This document shows positions 25,232 to 34,400 of a stretch of 64,000 bases of DNA, one piece after another. The DNA comes from Oscillospiraceae bacterium. GTDB lineage: Bacteria > Bacillota > Clostridia > Oscillospirales > Oscillospiraceae. Made by a program: the position numbers and the translations under genes. The stretch is from the NCBI GenBank assembly GCA_022800665.1, contig JAAWQS010000001.1, positions 42,684 through 106,683 on the forward strand, in the 5' to 3' direction. The notes below the pieces were generated by a model, which was not told the DNA's origin, ran no database searches, and worked only from the letters and a program-made list of their open reading frames with translations. Each line of letters begins with the position of its first letter. The first letter of the stretch is position 1.

Positions 25232-26485
25232 TTATTGGTTTGCGCTGCAATCATTCTTCCCATCCAAAAGCCGGTCCAGCAGCACGCAGCCATTTTCCAC
25301 AAAGGGTCCCTGTTCGCCTGCCGCCTCGTCGTACACGCCGCCGTTTCCGGAGTCCTGGCGGCTGTCGTAGAGCAGGAACGGCACAGGGTCTCCATCGTGT
25401 CCCCTGGTCGCGGTGAGGGTTTTGTGGTCGCTGAGCAGCAGGACCCGGTGGTCCAGCCCCGCCGCCTCCAGACGGGCGAGCAGGGGGGCAACCAGCTTGC
25501 TGTCCAGCCATTCGATGGCCTGCACCTTGCCGGGCAGGTCGCCGTTATGGGTGCATTCGTCGGGGGCTTCCAGATGCAGACAGACGAAGTCGTATTGCTG
25601 GAGCTTGTTCCAGACAGCCTCCAGCTTGCCGGGGAAATTGGTGTCCAGCTCGCCGGTGGCCCCCTCCACCTCCACCATCTCCAGACCCCGCAGGACCCCG
25701 ATGCCGTGGCAGAGGGGAACCGCGCTGACGACGGCTCCCTCCATACCGTACTGCGCCTGGAAGCCCGGCAGCTCTATGGCGGTACCCTCCGCCCAGAACC
25801 AGATGCCGTTAGCGGGCATCTTCCCGGCGGCGCGCCGCTTCTCCGTGACCGGATGGCGGTCCAGGATTGCGTGGGCCAGACGCATCAGCCGGGCGAAGAC
25901 CTCCGCCCGCTGGTTTCCCGCAGGGAACAGGGGGCCGGCCTCCTCGCCCAGATGGTCGTGGGGCGGTATGAGGGTGATGCCGCTGATATCGCTGCTGTGC
26001 TGGACCGCCAGCTGGCGGAAGGCAGGGAAGCGGTGGATTTCCATGCGGGCGGCGGCGAGGGCCTCCGCAAAACGGGGGTCGCTGAGGAGCGCGTCAATCG
26101 ACTCCAGGGCGGAATCGCCGTCGATAGACCCGGCGCTGTGGGAGAGAATGCGTTTTTTCTCCAGAGGCATCTCGCCGTCCTCAAACGTGACCAGGTTGCA
26201 GCGGAAAGCGGCGTCTCCGGGGAGAAGGGGGATTCCGGCGGCGGCGGCCTCCATGGGGGAGCGGCCTGTGAAGTAGCGGCGGGGGTCGCAGCCGAAAATG
26301 GAGAGAATGGCTGTCTCACTGCCTGCGGGCAGGGGCGGGGGACAGTTGACGGTACTGCCGGTCAGCCCCCGTGCGGCCATGCGGTCGATGGTGGGAATAT
26401 TTGCCGCCTGCAGCGGGGTTTTATTGTGCAGCTGGGGGACGGGGTTGTCTGCCATGCCGTCCCCGATGACGAGAAGGTATTTCAC
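25232..26485 (-). CDS. apgM: 2,3-bisphosphoglycerate-independent phosphoglycerate mutase, archaeal type
   Basis: 417 residues from GTG 26485, with AAGGAGG 7 bases upstream; no ATG lies nearby. The alkaline-phosphatase-superfamily metal/serine site is YLLVIGDGMADNPV with SETAILSIFG, and VLLLSDHKT near the C terminus. ApgM interconverts 3- and 2-phosphoglycerate without a bisphosphate cofactor. The archaeal form (about 400 residues) is distinct from bacterial GpmI (about 510). It leads an operon with DUF1015, from the promoter at 26517-26545. Confidence 0.88.
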   Translation of the reverse strand: MKYLLVIGDGMADNPVPQLHNKTPLQAANIPTIDRMAARGLTGSTVNCPPPLPAGSETAILSIFGCDPRRYFTGRSPMEAAAAGIPLLPGDAAFRCNLVTFEDGEMPLEKKRILSHSAGSIDGDSALESIDALLSDPRFAEALAAARMEIHRFPAFRQLAVQHSSDISGITLIPPHDHLGEEAGPLFPAGNQRAEVFARLMRLAHAILDRHPVTEKRRAAGKMPANGIWFWAEGTAIELPGFQAQYGMEGAVVSAVPLCHGIGVLRGLEMVEVEGATGELDTNFPGKLEAVWNKLQQYDFVCLHLEAPDECTHNGDLPGKVQAIEWLDSKLVAPLLARLEAAGLDHRVLLLSDHKTLTATRGHDGDPVPFLLYDSRQDSGNGGVYDEAAGEQGPFVENGCVLLDRLLDGKNDCSANQ

Positions 26486-26516
26486 AAGGGGGCCTCCTTG
26501 AAGATAGTCTGACGGT

Positions 26517-26545
26517 ATTATACAGGTTTTCACCGTCGTTTTCAA
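26517..26545 (-). promoter_or_regulatory. Promoter of apgM-DUF1015 operon
   Basis: Minus strand: TTGAAA (26540-26545), 17 bases, TATAAT (26517-26522). Confidence 0.75.
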
Positions 26546-26562
26546 CGGCAACCTGAACAAAA

Positions 26563-26640
26563 GAAAAAATTTTCTGCCTGAGCGGATAGACGGGGCCTGC
26601 TGCGGCGCCCTATGTCCATCCGCTTAGGTAGAAATTTTTC
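26563..26640. repeat. Long imperfect palindrome (dispersed-repeat pair)
   Basis: Arms 26563-26585 and 26620-26640 are inverted copies of CCGCTYAGGTAGAA followed by a short T-run, continuing imperfectly toward the centre. A third copy, also preceded by TGCGGCGC, lies at 62565-62597. This fills part of the 325-base gap between apgM and the AI-2E permease. Confidence 0.6.
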
Positions 26641-26760
26641 TTGACACTCCCCCTGCTGGAAGGCGTATTATACTGGCGAGCAATGAATTCTGCCGGGAAG
26701 CAGAACAACCCCTCAGTCGCGCTTTGCGTGACAGCTCCCCTTTCAGGGGAGCCTTTTTTT
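26641..26760 (+). ncRNA. Candidate small RNA unit (promoter-like box, about 80 nt, terminator)
   Basis: TTGACA (26641-26646) and TATTAT/TATACT (26666-26674) are followed about 60 bases later by a GCTCCCC/GGGGAGC hairpin with seven T's. There is no reading frame. The spacer of 19-22 is longer than usual, and part of the sequence is a REP-like element (CCTCAGTC..TGACAGCTCCCC), so it may be a repeat rather than an RNA gene. Confidence 0.35.
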
Positions 26761-26800
26761 AGATGCGGCGCCCCAAAAGCCTCCCCTGAAAGGGGGTAAT
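26734..26800. terminator. Pair of facing terminator hairpins
   Basis: GCTCCCC-TTTCA-GGGGAGC (26734-26752) is followed by T7 on plus. An inverted near-copy at 26780-26796 gives a hairpin and TTTT on minus, after the AI-2E permease stop. Confidence 0.7.
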
Positions 26801-26811
26801 TGGCCTGTGGG

Positions 26812-28038
26812 TTATTTTGTCTCCGGCTTCTCTAAAGCCGCCTGATCCTCCGGCCACATCGGACCGTGGGTGGAATAGCTGGCCGTATCCACGGGCAGGC
26901 CCTTTTTCCGCAGCCAGTACGTGGAAAAGCTCCGCACGGCGGTATAAATACACGCGAACAGCGGCACGCCCAGGAACATGCCCACAATGCCCCACAGTCC
27001 GCCGCCTACCAGAATGGCCACCATGACCCAGAAGCCGGAAATACCGGTGCTGTTGCCCAGAATCTTGGGACCCAGGATATTGCCGTCAAACTGCTGCAGG
27101 ACCAGGATAAAGAAGATAAAATAGAGGGACTTGATGGGGGTATCCAGTAGAATCAGGAACGCGCTGGGAATCGCCCCCAAAAACGGGCCGAAGAAGGGGA
27201 TGACGTTGGTCACGCCCACCACCACGCTCACCAGCGGCGCGTAAGGGAACTCGAAGAAGCTGGAGCAGAAGAAGCAGATGATACCGATAATCAGCGAATC
27301 GAGGAGTTTGCCCCGGACGAAGCCGCTGAAAATATTGTCCGCCGCCTTCACGCCCCGGATCAGCCACGCGGCCCAGCCCTCCGGCAGCAGCGTGTAACAC
27401 AGCTTGCAGCTGGCGGCGGCAAAGCCCTCCTTGGAGCCCATCAGGTAGATGGACACAATCACGCCCAGCAGCAGGTTCTTCAGGAACGCCAGTACGCCCA
27501 GCAGACCGCCGGTAAACGCCTGCACCGCATTTTGCAGCTGGGGCATCAGGTTGTTGTTCAGCCAGGTCAGGGCGTCTGTGTAGTATTCGTTAATCAGCTC
27601 CGTTGCCTTTGCAGCGATCTCCGGGTTGCTCTCCATCAGGTGCATCACCCAGTTGTACACCGTGTTGTAATAGTTCTGGGCATTGCCGACCAACAGCATG
27701 ACGCTCCTGTACAGCTCCGGCGCCAGAATGCTCAGCAGTCCGTACAGCAGCGCCGCCACCACCACCCACGTCAACGCCAGGGACGCCGCCCGGACCCACT
27801 TGGCAGGAGCTCTCCGCCCGCCGTGGCGGAAGATGGCCCGCTCAAACCAGTTGACCACCGGCGAGAGCAGATAGGCAATAGCGCAGCCGTACAGCACCGG
27901 GGCCAGGACGCCCAGCAGCTTCCCCATATACTCCAGCACAATGCTTGTGCGGAAAACGACGTCGTAAAACAGCAGGACCGTACACACAACCGCTACCGCG
28001 GTCAGGCCCCAGGCAAAATAGTGGTTGTCTTTTTTCAT
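26812..28038 (-). CDS. AI-2E family transporter (PerM-like)
   Basis: 408 residues with about 8 hydrophobic segments. N-terminal YLLSPVVNWFER and C-terminal VGVTNVIPFFGPFLGAIPS and GVPLFACIYT are typical of the UPF0118/AI-2E exporter family. Members include TqsA (autoinducer-2 export) and Na+/H+ antiporter-like proteins; substrate not determinable. It starts divergently from the lipid-kinase gene, and the two promoters share one -35 hexamer. Confidence 0.87.
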   Translation of the reverse strand: MKKDNHYFAWGLTAVAVVCTVLLFYDVVFRTSIVLEYMGKLLGVLAPVLYGCAIAYLLSPVVNWFERAIFRHGGRRAPAKWVRAASLALTWVVVAALLYGLLSILAPELYRSVMLLVGNAQNYYNTVYNWVMHLMESNPEIAAKATELINEYYTDALTWLNNNLMPQLQNAVQAFTGGLLGVLAFLKNLLLGVIVSIYLMGSKEGFAAASCKLCYTLLPEGWAAWLIRGVKAADNIFSGFVRGKLLDSLIIGIICFFCSSFFEFPYAPLVSVVVGVTNVIPFFGPFLGAIPSAFLILLDTPIKSLYFIFFILVLQQFDGNILGPKILGNSTGISGFWVMVAILVGGGLWGIVGMFLGVPLFACIYTAVRSFSTYWLRKKGLPVDTASYSTHGPMWPEDQAALEKPETK

Positions 28039-28077
28039 AGCAGATGCCGCCTCCCAGACAAATTTTTTCCGCTTCCT

Positions 28078-28129
28078 ATCATACCCGTCTTTTTCCGCGA
28101 TTGCAATACCTTTTCCAGTATGTTATAAT
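28078..28129. promoter_or_regulatory. Overlapping divergent promoters sharing a palindromic -35
   Basis: TTGCAA (28101-28106) reads the same on both strands. Plus: 17 bases to TATAAT (28124-28129), driving the lipid kinase. Minus: 17 bases to TATGAT (28078-28083), driving the AI-2E permease. Confidence 0.65.
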
Positions 28130-28176
28130 ATCCTTAATCAATTTGTAATATATCCGGCAAGAGGTAAACGAAAGCT

Positions 28177-29061
28177 ATGGCTGAAACGCTTTTATTCATT
28201 GTCAATCCCAAGGCGGGCAAGACCCGGTCCGCTGCGCCGCTGTTCGGCGCGGTGTCCTGCTTCTGCGAGGCGGGTTATCTGGTGTCCGTCCGTCAGACCC
28301 AGGGGCCGGGCCACGCGGCGGAACTGGCGGCAGAGCTGGGAGAACAGTTTGACCGCGTCGTCTGCTTCGGCGGAGACGGCACCCTCAACGAAACTGCCAG
28401 CGGCCTGCTGCGGCTGGACGAACCGCCGCCCCTGGGCTACATTCCCGGCGGCAGTACCAACGATTTTGCCGCCAGCCTGGGCCTCAGCCCGGACCCGGTG
28501 GAAGCGGCCCGGCAGATCACGGAGAGCAGGGGGACGCTGCTGGACATTGGCCGGTTCAATGGCCGTCCCTTTGTCTATATTGCCTCCTTCGGCGCGTTCA
28601 CAAAGGCATCCTACAGTGCGCCGCAGTCCATCAAAAACGACCTGGGCCACCTGGCCTATATCCTGGAGGGCGTCAAGGACCTGTCCACCCTGCGGCCCTA
28701 CCGGGCCACGGTATCCGCCGGCGGGGAGACCTTTGACGGACGCTTCCTCTTCGGCGCCGTCACCAACACCACGTCCGTAGGCGGACTGATGAAGCTGCAA
28801 AAGGACAAGGTGGTGCTGGACGACGGCCTGTTCGAGCTGCTGCTCATCCCCACCCCCGCCACGGCCCTGGAGCTGCAGTCCCTGATCCGCTGCCTGGTGC
28901 TTCAGGATTTCGATGGCGCGGGGGTCATCTTCCGCCACGTGTCCGCCGTGACGGTGCAGACGCCGGAGGCTTTCCCCTGGACGCTGGACGGGGAATACGG
29001 CCCCGGTTCCGATACCGTCGAGATCGTCAACGAGCGGAAACGGCTGCATTTCCTGTTGTAA
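28177..29061 (+). CDS. Diacylglycerol/lipid kinase family protein (YegS/BmrU-like)
   Basis: 294 residues. Catalytic-domain marks: VNPKAGKTRS, the FGGDGTLNETASGL nucleotide motif and PGGSTNDFAASLG. Members phosphorylate diacylglycerol or related lipids at the membrane. RBS AGAGGT lies rather far (about 12) from ATG 28177. Possibly recycles DAG released during lipoteichoic acid synthesis, though no partner genes are nearby. Confidence 0.88.
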   Translation: MAETLLFIVNPKAGKTRSAAPLFGAVSCFCEAGYLVSVRQTQGPGHAAELAAELGEQFDRVVCFGGDGTLNETASGLLRLDEPPPLGYIPGGSTNDFAASLGLSPDPVEAARQITESRGTLLDIGRFNGRPFVYIASFGAFTKASYSAPQSIKNDLGHLAYILEGVKDLSTLRPYRATVSAGGETFDGRFLFGAVTNTTSVGGLMKLQKDKVVLDDGLFELLLIPTPATALELQSLIRCLVLQDFDGAGVIFRHVSAVTVQTPEAFPWTLDGEYGPGSDTVEIVNERKRLHFLL

Positions 29062-29095
29062 AAAGAGGGGCGCAGTGTTTGTCCGCACTCCTCTT

Positions 29096-29131
29096 GACTA
29101 TGTACGTTATGGCATCCACACGGTGCATTCC
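29096..29131. repeat. Left copy of imperfect 36-bp direct repeat
   Basis: Matches 29662-29697 at 31 of 36 positions, all differences being transitions. Read on the minus strand it ends in ECTVWMP-stop, like the ECTVRVP-stop end of the Ig-like gene at 29673. Confidence 0.7.
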
Positions 29132-29136
29132 TGTGT

Positions 29137-29173
29137 TTGACCGGCCCTTTCCAACGAGGCTAGGGCCGGTCAA
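29137..29173. terminator. Perfect 12-bp inverted repeat at cassette edge
   Basis: TTGACCGGCCCT (29137-29148) pairs exactly with 29162-29173 around 13 bases. It lies where GC-rich sequence gives way to the AT-rich cassette. It could terminate the lipid kinase transcript or mark a junction. Confidence 0.5.
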
Positions 29174-29246
29174 CAGAGTCGAAAACAGAGTTGGATAGTC
29201 GATTTTGGGGAAATCCATTTGGAATATTAAGAAAGGAAGTGTATTT

Positions 29247-29546
29247 GTGTTGCCTACTAACTTTTTGGGCATTGTGGGAGTTGTTATTTATTTTTTCTTA
29301 GCTGTAAAAGATTTTAGAAAAAGCGACTGGGGGGTGAGAAAAGAACATTTATATTCTCAAAATCGAAGTAAATGGCAAAGAAGAAATGCAGTTTTAGAAT
29401 TAGGAGTAGCAATTTTTGGAGCATTATCAATGTGGACATATAATGTATTGAAAAAGCATGAGATATTTTTAGTGTTTGGAGTAATTACACTTTTTATTTT
29501 TTTCCTATCTATATTAAATGTGAAGACAATAAAAAGGGAGCTATAA
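29247..29546 (+). CDS. Small AT-rich membrane protein, unknown (possible acquired cassette)
   Basis: 99 residues from GTG 29247, chosen because AAAGGAAG lies just upstream; a TTG at 29205 would add 14 residues. Three hydrophobic segments (about 5-22, 45-65 and 73-92) and a basic middle (KDFRKSDWGVRKEH). No family recognised. GC is about 30%, far below the about 58% around it, with AT-ending codons (AAA, ATT, TTA), so it looks horizontally acquired. A strong terminator follows, and the unit sits between two copies of a 36-bp direct repeat. Confidence 0.65.
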   Translation: MLPTNFLGIVGVVIYFFLAVKDFRKSDWGVRKEHLYSQNRSKWQRRNAVLELGVAIFGALSMWTYNVLKKHEIFLVFGVITLFIFFLSILNVKTIKREL

Positions 29547-29562
29547 AAAACTCGAAGCAAAG

Positions 29563-29609
29563 AAATCCCGTAGAAGGAATCTTTCAGAAGACCTTCTGCG
29601 GGATTTTTT
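29563..29609 (+). terminator. Terminator after the AT-rich small gene
   Basis: AAATCCCGTAGAAGG (29563-29577) pairs with CCTTCTGCGGGATTT (29592-29606, one mismatch), followed by a T-run. Confidence 0.85.
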
Positions 29610-29661
29610 CAACTTGTGGTAAAAATCAGCAAACTAAGAATTCATTTGAATTCAAGCAGGG

Positions 29662-29697
29662 GACTATGTACATCACGGCACCCGCACGGTGCATTCC
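29662..29697. repeat. Right copy of imperfect 36-bp direct repeat
   Basis: Contains the last codons and stop of the Ig-like gene at 29673-30539. See the left copy at 29096-29131. Confidence 0.7.
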
Positions 29698-30539
29698 AAA
29701 GTCCGGCCGTCCACAGTAGCCGTAACCTTCGTCGTACCGGACCCCACCCGTGTGACCAGACCGGTGTCGCTGACGGTGACAACACTGGTATTCTTACTGG
29801 CCCAGGTAACGGGGCTGTCCGTTCCGCTCACCTTCATCTGGACCGGCGGGTCGCTGGAGCGCAGGGTAAAGTCCGTCTTGTTCAGGGACAGGGCCGCATT
29901 GCTGCCGCCGCCGCTGTTATTGCCGCCGCTGGGCTGGACGGATGTGTCCGCCGGTGCGGGCGGGTCTCCTGTCACCTCCACAATGCAAGCGGCGGACTCT
30001 CCGCTGATGTTCACGGAGATGGTAACGGTACCGCCTGCGCGGGCTGTAACCGCGCCATCTGCTACAGTCGCAATCTGCTCATCGGAGGAGGACCAGACTG
30101 CTTCCCCTTCCACGCCGGAGGCGGTCAGCAGGGCGGTCTCGCCTGCGGCCAGGGTCATGGAGGTCTGGGACACTGTCAGCGCGCCCGCCGGCGGGACAGT
30201 CTCGTCCGTGGGCGGCGCAGGTTCCTGCACATCCTTGTCCTGGTCCTCATCGTCTGTCAGTCCCAGCTCCGCCGGGTCCGACCGGATGCCGATTGTACCG
30301 GCAATTTTGTCGCCCAAGAACACGTAGGCCAGTGCGCCTGCGATGATAACGGCGGTCAGCAGCAGCAGTACGCCGCCTGCGCCGCCGCTGGCCCGCGCCC
30401 TCTGTTTTTCCAGCCGCTTTCCCCCCTGGCGGTGGGGCGGGCGTCCCTGCCGGATGGCTTTTTCCTCCTCGCAGAAGGGGCACGTCCTGTATGTTGTGGA
30501 ATATTCCTCCCCGCATGTGGGGCAGACTCGGTTGCTCAT
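29673..30539 (-). CDS. Zinc-ribbon, single-pass membrane protein with Big2 Ig-like domains
   Basis: 288 residues. N-terminal zinc ribbon (CPTCGEEYSTTYRTCPFC, about 6-23), a basic linker, one transmembrane helix (about 54-77), an acidic/Pro spacer, then two Big2-like immunoglobulin folds (about 118-190 and 213-286), each with the S..A.V.. and G..T..A/V core. The layout puts the zinc ribbon inside and the Ig domains outside the cell. AGGAGG precedes ATG 30539. Ligand and role unknown; Big2 domains are common in surface adhesins and wall proteins. The gene end is duplicated at 29096-29131. Confidence 0.83.
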   Translation of the reverse strand: MSNRVCPTCGEEYSTTYRTCPFCEEEKAIRQGRPPHRQGGKRLEKQRARASGGAGGVLLLLTAVIIAGALAYVFLGDKIAGTIGIRSDPAELGLTDDEDQDKDVQEPAPPTDETVPPAGALTVSQTSMTLAAGETALLTASGVEGEAVWSSSDEQIATVADGAVTARAGGTVTISVNISGESAACIVEVTGDPPAPADTSVQPSGGNNSGGGSNAALSLNKTDFTLRSSDPPVQMKVSGTDSPVTWASKNTSVVTVSDTGLVTRVGSGTTKVTATVDGRTLECTVRVP

Positions 30540-30672
30540 TTGTCTTTCGTCCTCCTTGGGCTGCTGGTTTACACTTTACATAACATAATACCCGTTTTTT
30601 TCCGCCGCGTCAACCGGCATTTTACCCATTCGACGAATTGCGAGGGAAAAATGTTCCGACAAAATCCGCATT

Positions 30673-31215
30673 TTATTCTGCGGCGGCCTCCGCTGCGCCG
30701 CCGGACGCTTCCGTCCCGCCGCCGCTCTCTGCCGCGCCGCTGGACGCGCCGCTCCCGCCGGAGGCGCCCGCCTCCTTCCCGTCATCCTCCAGCACGCTCT
30801 CCCACTCCTTGGGCTTTTCCTTCGACAGCATCCGTCCGGCCATTGCCATTTTATACCCCAGCGAGTCGTTTTCGGCCAGATACTGCATATCCTGTGGCGG
30901 GACCTTGTCTCCAGCCATAATGCGGGCCGCGATTTTCTGGCACCGCTCCATGACCTTGAGCCGCTCGGCCATTGCATCGGCCTCAGTCTTCCCCTGGCCC
31001 TCTTTTTGCTCCCGTTCCGCCATAAACCGCTGGATGATCTTTGCCACCTCCTTGGTGAGGCGGCTCTGTTCCTGCAAATAGCCCGCCGTCAGCTGGGAGA
31101 TATGCAGCCGGTCGCCAGTCTCCCGCGGGCCGGATGCCGCCGGGGTCCTCTCCGCCGGTTGGGAGGCCGGGCAGAACCGCCGCACTGCCGCCGGGATTAC
31201 CGGAGTCAGTTCCAT
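30673..31215 (-). CDS. Hypothetical protein, Ala/Gly-rich C terminus
   Basis: 180 residues from ATG 31215 (GGAGG 11 bases upstream); ATG 31233 has no ribosome site. The central part (about 60-135) is charged and helical (QEQSRLTKEVAKIIQRFMAE), likely coiled-coil. The last about 30 residues are a Gly/Ser/Ala/Glu tail. No signal peptide or membrane segment. No family recognised. It lies 133 bases upstream of the Ig-like gene on the same strand. Confidence 0.65.
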   Translation of the reverse strand: MELTPVIPAAVRRFCPASQPAERTPAASGPRETGDRLHISQLTAGYLQEQSRLTKEVAKIIQRFMAEREQKEGQGKTEADAMAERLKVMERCQKIAARIMAGDKVPPQDMQYLAENDSLGYKMAMAGRMLSKEKPKEWESVLEDDGKEAGASGGSGASSGAAESGGGTEASGGAAEAAAE

Positions 31216-31432
31216 AACATCACGCTCCTCCATATCATATAGTATCAGTATCGGCAGGAGACTCTGAAAAGTTTAGTCTGCCAGAAAGTTTCTTGTAAAT
31301 TTCATCCTTTGGGACAACAAAATCTATAATCTCCATAAATTTCCTGCCTACTTGCGGATTAGCCCTATACTTTTTCTGAAAAAGGTGGTAGAATGAATAG
31401 GCTATGAATCAACTACGGGGAGGTCGGCATCC

Positions 31433-34400
31433 ATGCGCACAGCGAAATGGCAGAATATTCTATACATATTCCTATTATTAGCGGCAATCTTCCTTCTGTT
31501 TCAGTGGTACTCCGCCACAAACAGCAGGCAGATCGAGGAGCGCAACCTGAATTACGCCATGGACTCCGCCCGCCAAGCTGCCCTGCGGCTCGACAGCGAG
31601 CTGCTCAACGGCCTGCGGCGGGTACGCAACTACGCCTATCTGCTGAGTACGACGATGCAGGAGCCGGACGTAGGGACCGACCTGCTGCGGCAGCTGGAGG
31701 ACAACTCGGACTTTGACGCCCTGTGCTTTACCAGTAGCGAGGGCATCAACCTCTCCTCCGACGGGCGCATCAACAACAGCCTGGACCGCATCTATTTCAC
31801 AGAGGGAATGCAGGGGGAGAGCGGCGCCACCGTGGTGTTTGAATCCCGCATCACCGGGGAGACTATGATCGTCTTTTACGCGCCCCTCTACTGCGAGGGC
31901 GAGACCTACGGCGTGCTGCTGGGGCTGTACTCCGCTGCGGACTACCTCCGGGAAATGCTGGCCACCAGCTACTTCGGCGAGGCCGCCGGGACGTTCCTGT
32001 GTACGCCGGACGGCCACGTCATCGCCAGCTCGGAGGGCTCCTACGACCACGCCCTGCCGGACGTGCTGCTGGAGCGTGGCATCATCGACGCCCAGACGGC
32101 CCAGGGGACCTGGGAGGTCTTCCGGGGCGAAGCGGACAGCGGCGGCTTTATCTGCGCCCCCGGCAGTCTGACGGACAATCTGTGCGCCGTCACCCTCTCG
32201 GATGGGGAGTATGTCCTGGTCCAGACCTTCCCCAAGAGCGTGACCCAAACCATGATCCGGGACGCCAACCATACCGGCATGGTCCTGCAAATCATTCTTG
32301 TCGGCCTGTTCGTCCTGTACGTCGTGGCCCTGCTGTTCCGAAGCCGGCAGAACCGCCTGCGGCTGGAGCGGGAGAACCGGGAGATGGGCTATGTCATCAG
32401 CGGCGTGAGCACTCTCTTTTCCCGCTTCATCCTGGCGGACCTGGAGGCGGACTCCTACCAGTACCTGACCGGGACCTCGCCGGAGCGGGAGGATTTCCCC
32501 GCCCAGGGCCGCTATGAGGACTTTGTCAGCTACCTGCGCTCCTTCCTGGTGGAAGAGGACCGGGAGAAATTTGCCGGCATGTTGGATCGGAATGCCGTTG
32601 TGCTGGAACTGCTGGACAGCACGGACTTCCAGTACGAGTACCGGGTCCAGAGCGGGGACGGCGTCGCCTGGGAGCATCTCAATATCATCTGCCTGGAGCG
32701 GCGGGAGGGCCGGGCCTGCAAGGTCCTGCTCCTCCGGCAGAACATCACCGGGCTGAAGGAGAAGGAGCTGCGGGCGCAGGCGGTAATCTCCCAGGCCAAC
32801 CGCAAGGAGCGGCAGTACCGGATTGCCATTACCTCCGCCGCCTTCTGCACCTTTGAGTTCAATCTCACCAGGGACCTGGTGGAGCACGATGTGACCCGCG
32901 TTGTGGACGGCCAGCAGATCTCCCTCCTGGAACGGGCAGGGCTGCAGGCCCCCTGCGCCGCCTCCCAGTGCTTTGAGAAGTGGCGGGCCGGCGTCCTGGA
33001 GGAGTCCCTGGAGGAATACGACGCCGCGGTCAACCTGGAGCGCCTGCGGCAGCGGTTCGAGCAGGGAGAGCAGGAGGTCACGGTGGATTACTGGAGCGCA
33101 GTCGCCGGCGGGGAGCAGATGTGCGTGCGTCAATCCTTTATCATGACGCGGGACGACGGCACCGGGGACATCATGGTCATGGTGGTCTCCAAGGATATCA
33201 CCGCCCAGGTCCAGAAGCAGCGGGAGCAGACCCAGGCCCTCCAGGAGGCGCTGATGCAGGCCCAGCACGCCAACCGGGCCAAGACCACCTTCCTGTCCAA
33301 TATGTCCCACGACATCCGCACCCCCATGAACGCCATCATCGGCTTTACCACCATCGCAGTCAGCCACATCGACAACCGGCAGCAGGTCCAGGACTGCCTC
33401 CAGAAGGTCCTCTCCTCCAGCAACCACCTGCTCAGCCTCATCAACGACATCCTGGACATGAGCCGCATTGAGAGCGGCAAGGTCCAGATCAAGGATCAGC
33501 CCTGCAACATCTCCGAGCTGACCCACAATCTGGTCAATATCATCCAGCCCCAGGTGAAGGCCAAGCGGCTGGAGCTGTTCATCGACACCTTCGACGTGTC
33601 CAACGAGGACGTCATCGCAGACTCCCTGAAGCTGAGCCAGGTCTTCGTCAACCTGCTGAGCAACGCCGTGAAGTATACCCCAGCCGGAGGGACGGTGAAC
33701 TTCCGCATCACCCAGCAGACCACCTTCCACCGGGGCTACGGCGATTATGTATTCCTGGTGAAGGACAACGGCATCGGCATGTCGCCGGACTTTGTGGAGC
33801 ACATTTTTGAGCCCTTTGAGCGGGAGGCCAGCGCCACCAAGTCGGGCATCCAGGGGACCGGGCTGGGTATGGCGATCACCAAGAACATTGTGGAGATGAT
33901 GGGCGGCGCTATATCCGTCCGGAGCGAGAAGGGCCGGGGCAGCGAGTTCCGGGTGGAGCTGAGCCTGCGGCTCCAGGACGTGGAGAAAAACGCGGCCCAG
34001 ATCAAGGAGCTGGAGGGCCTGCGGACCCTGGTGGTGGACGACGACTGCGACAGCTGCGAGAGCGTGACCCGGATGCTCCAGCAGATCGGAATGCGGGCGG
34101 AGTGGACGACCTCCGGCAAGGAAGCCGTCTACCGGGCCAAGAGCGCCTACAACGGCGGGGACTCCTACCACACCTATATCATTGACTGGCAGATGCCGGA
34201 GCTGAGCGGCATTGAGACGACCCGGCGCATCCGCGCCGCCATTGGCCGCGACGCGCCCATTATCATCCTCACCGCCTACGACTGGACGGACATCGAGGAG
34301 GAGGCCCGCGAGGCGGGCGTCACCGCCTTCTGTGCCAAGCCGCTGTTTATGTCCGACCTGAAATCCGCCCTCCTGGCCGCCAACAACCTGATGGAGAAGG

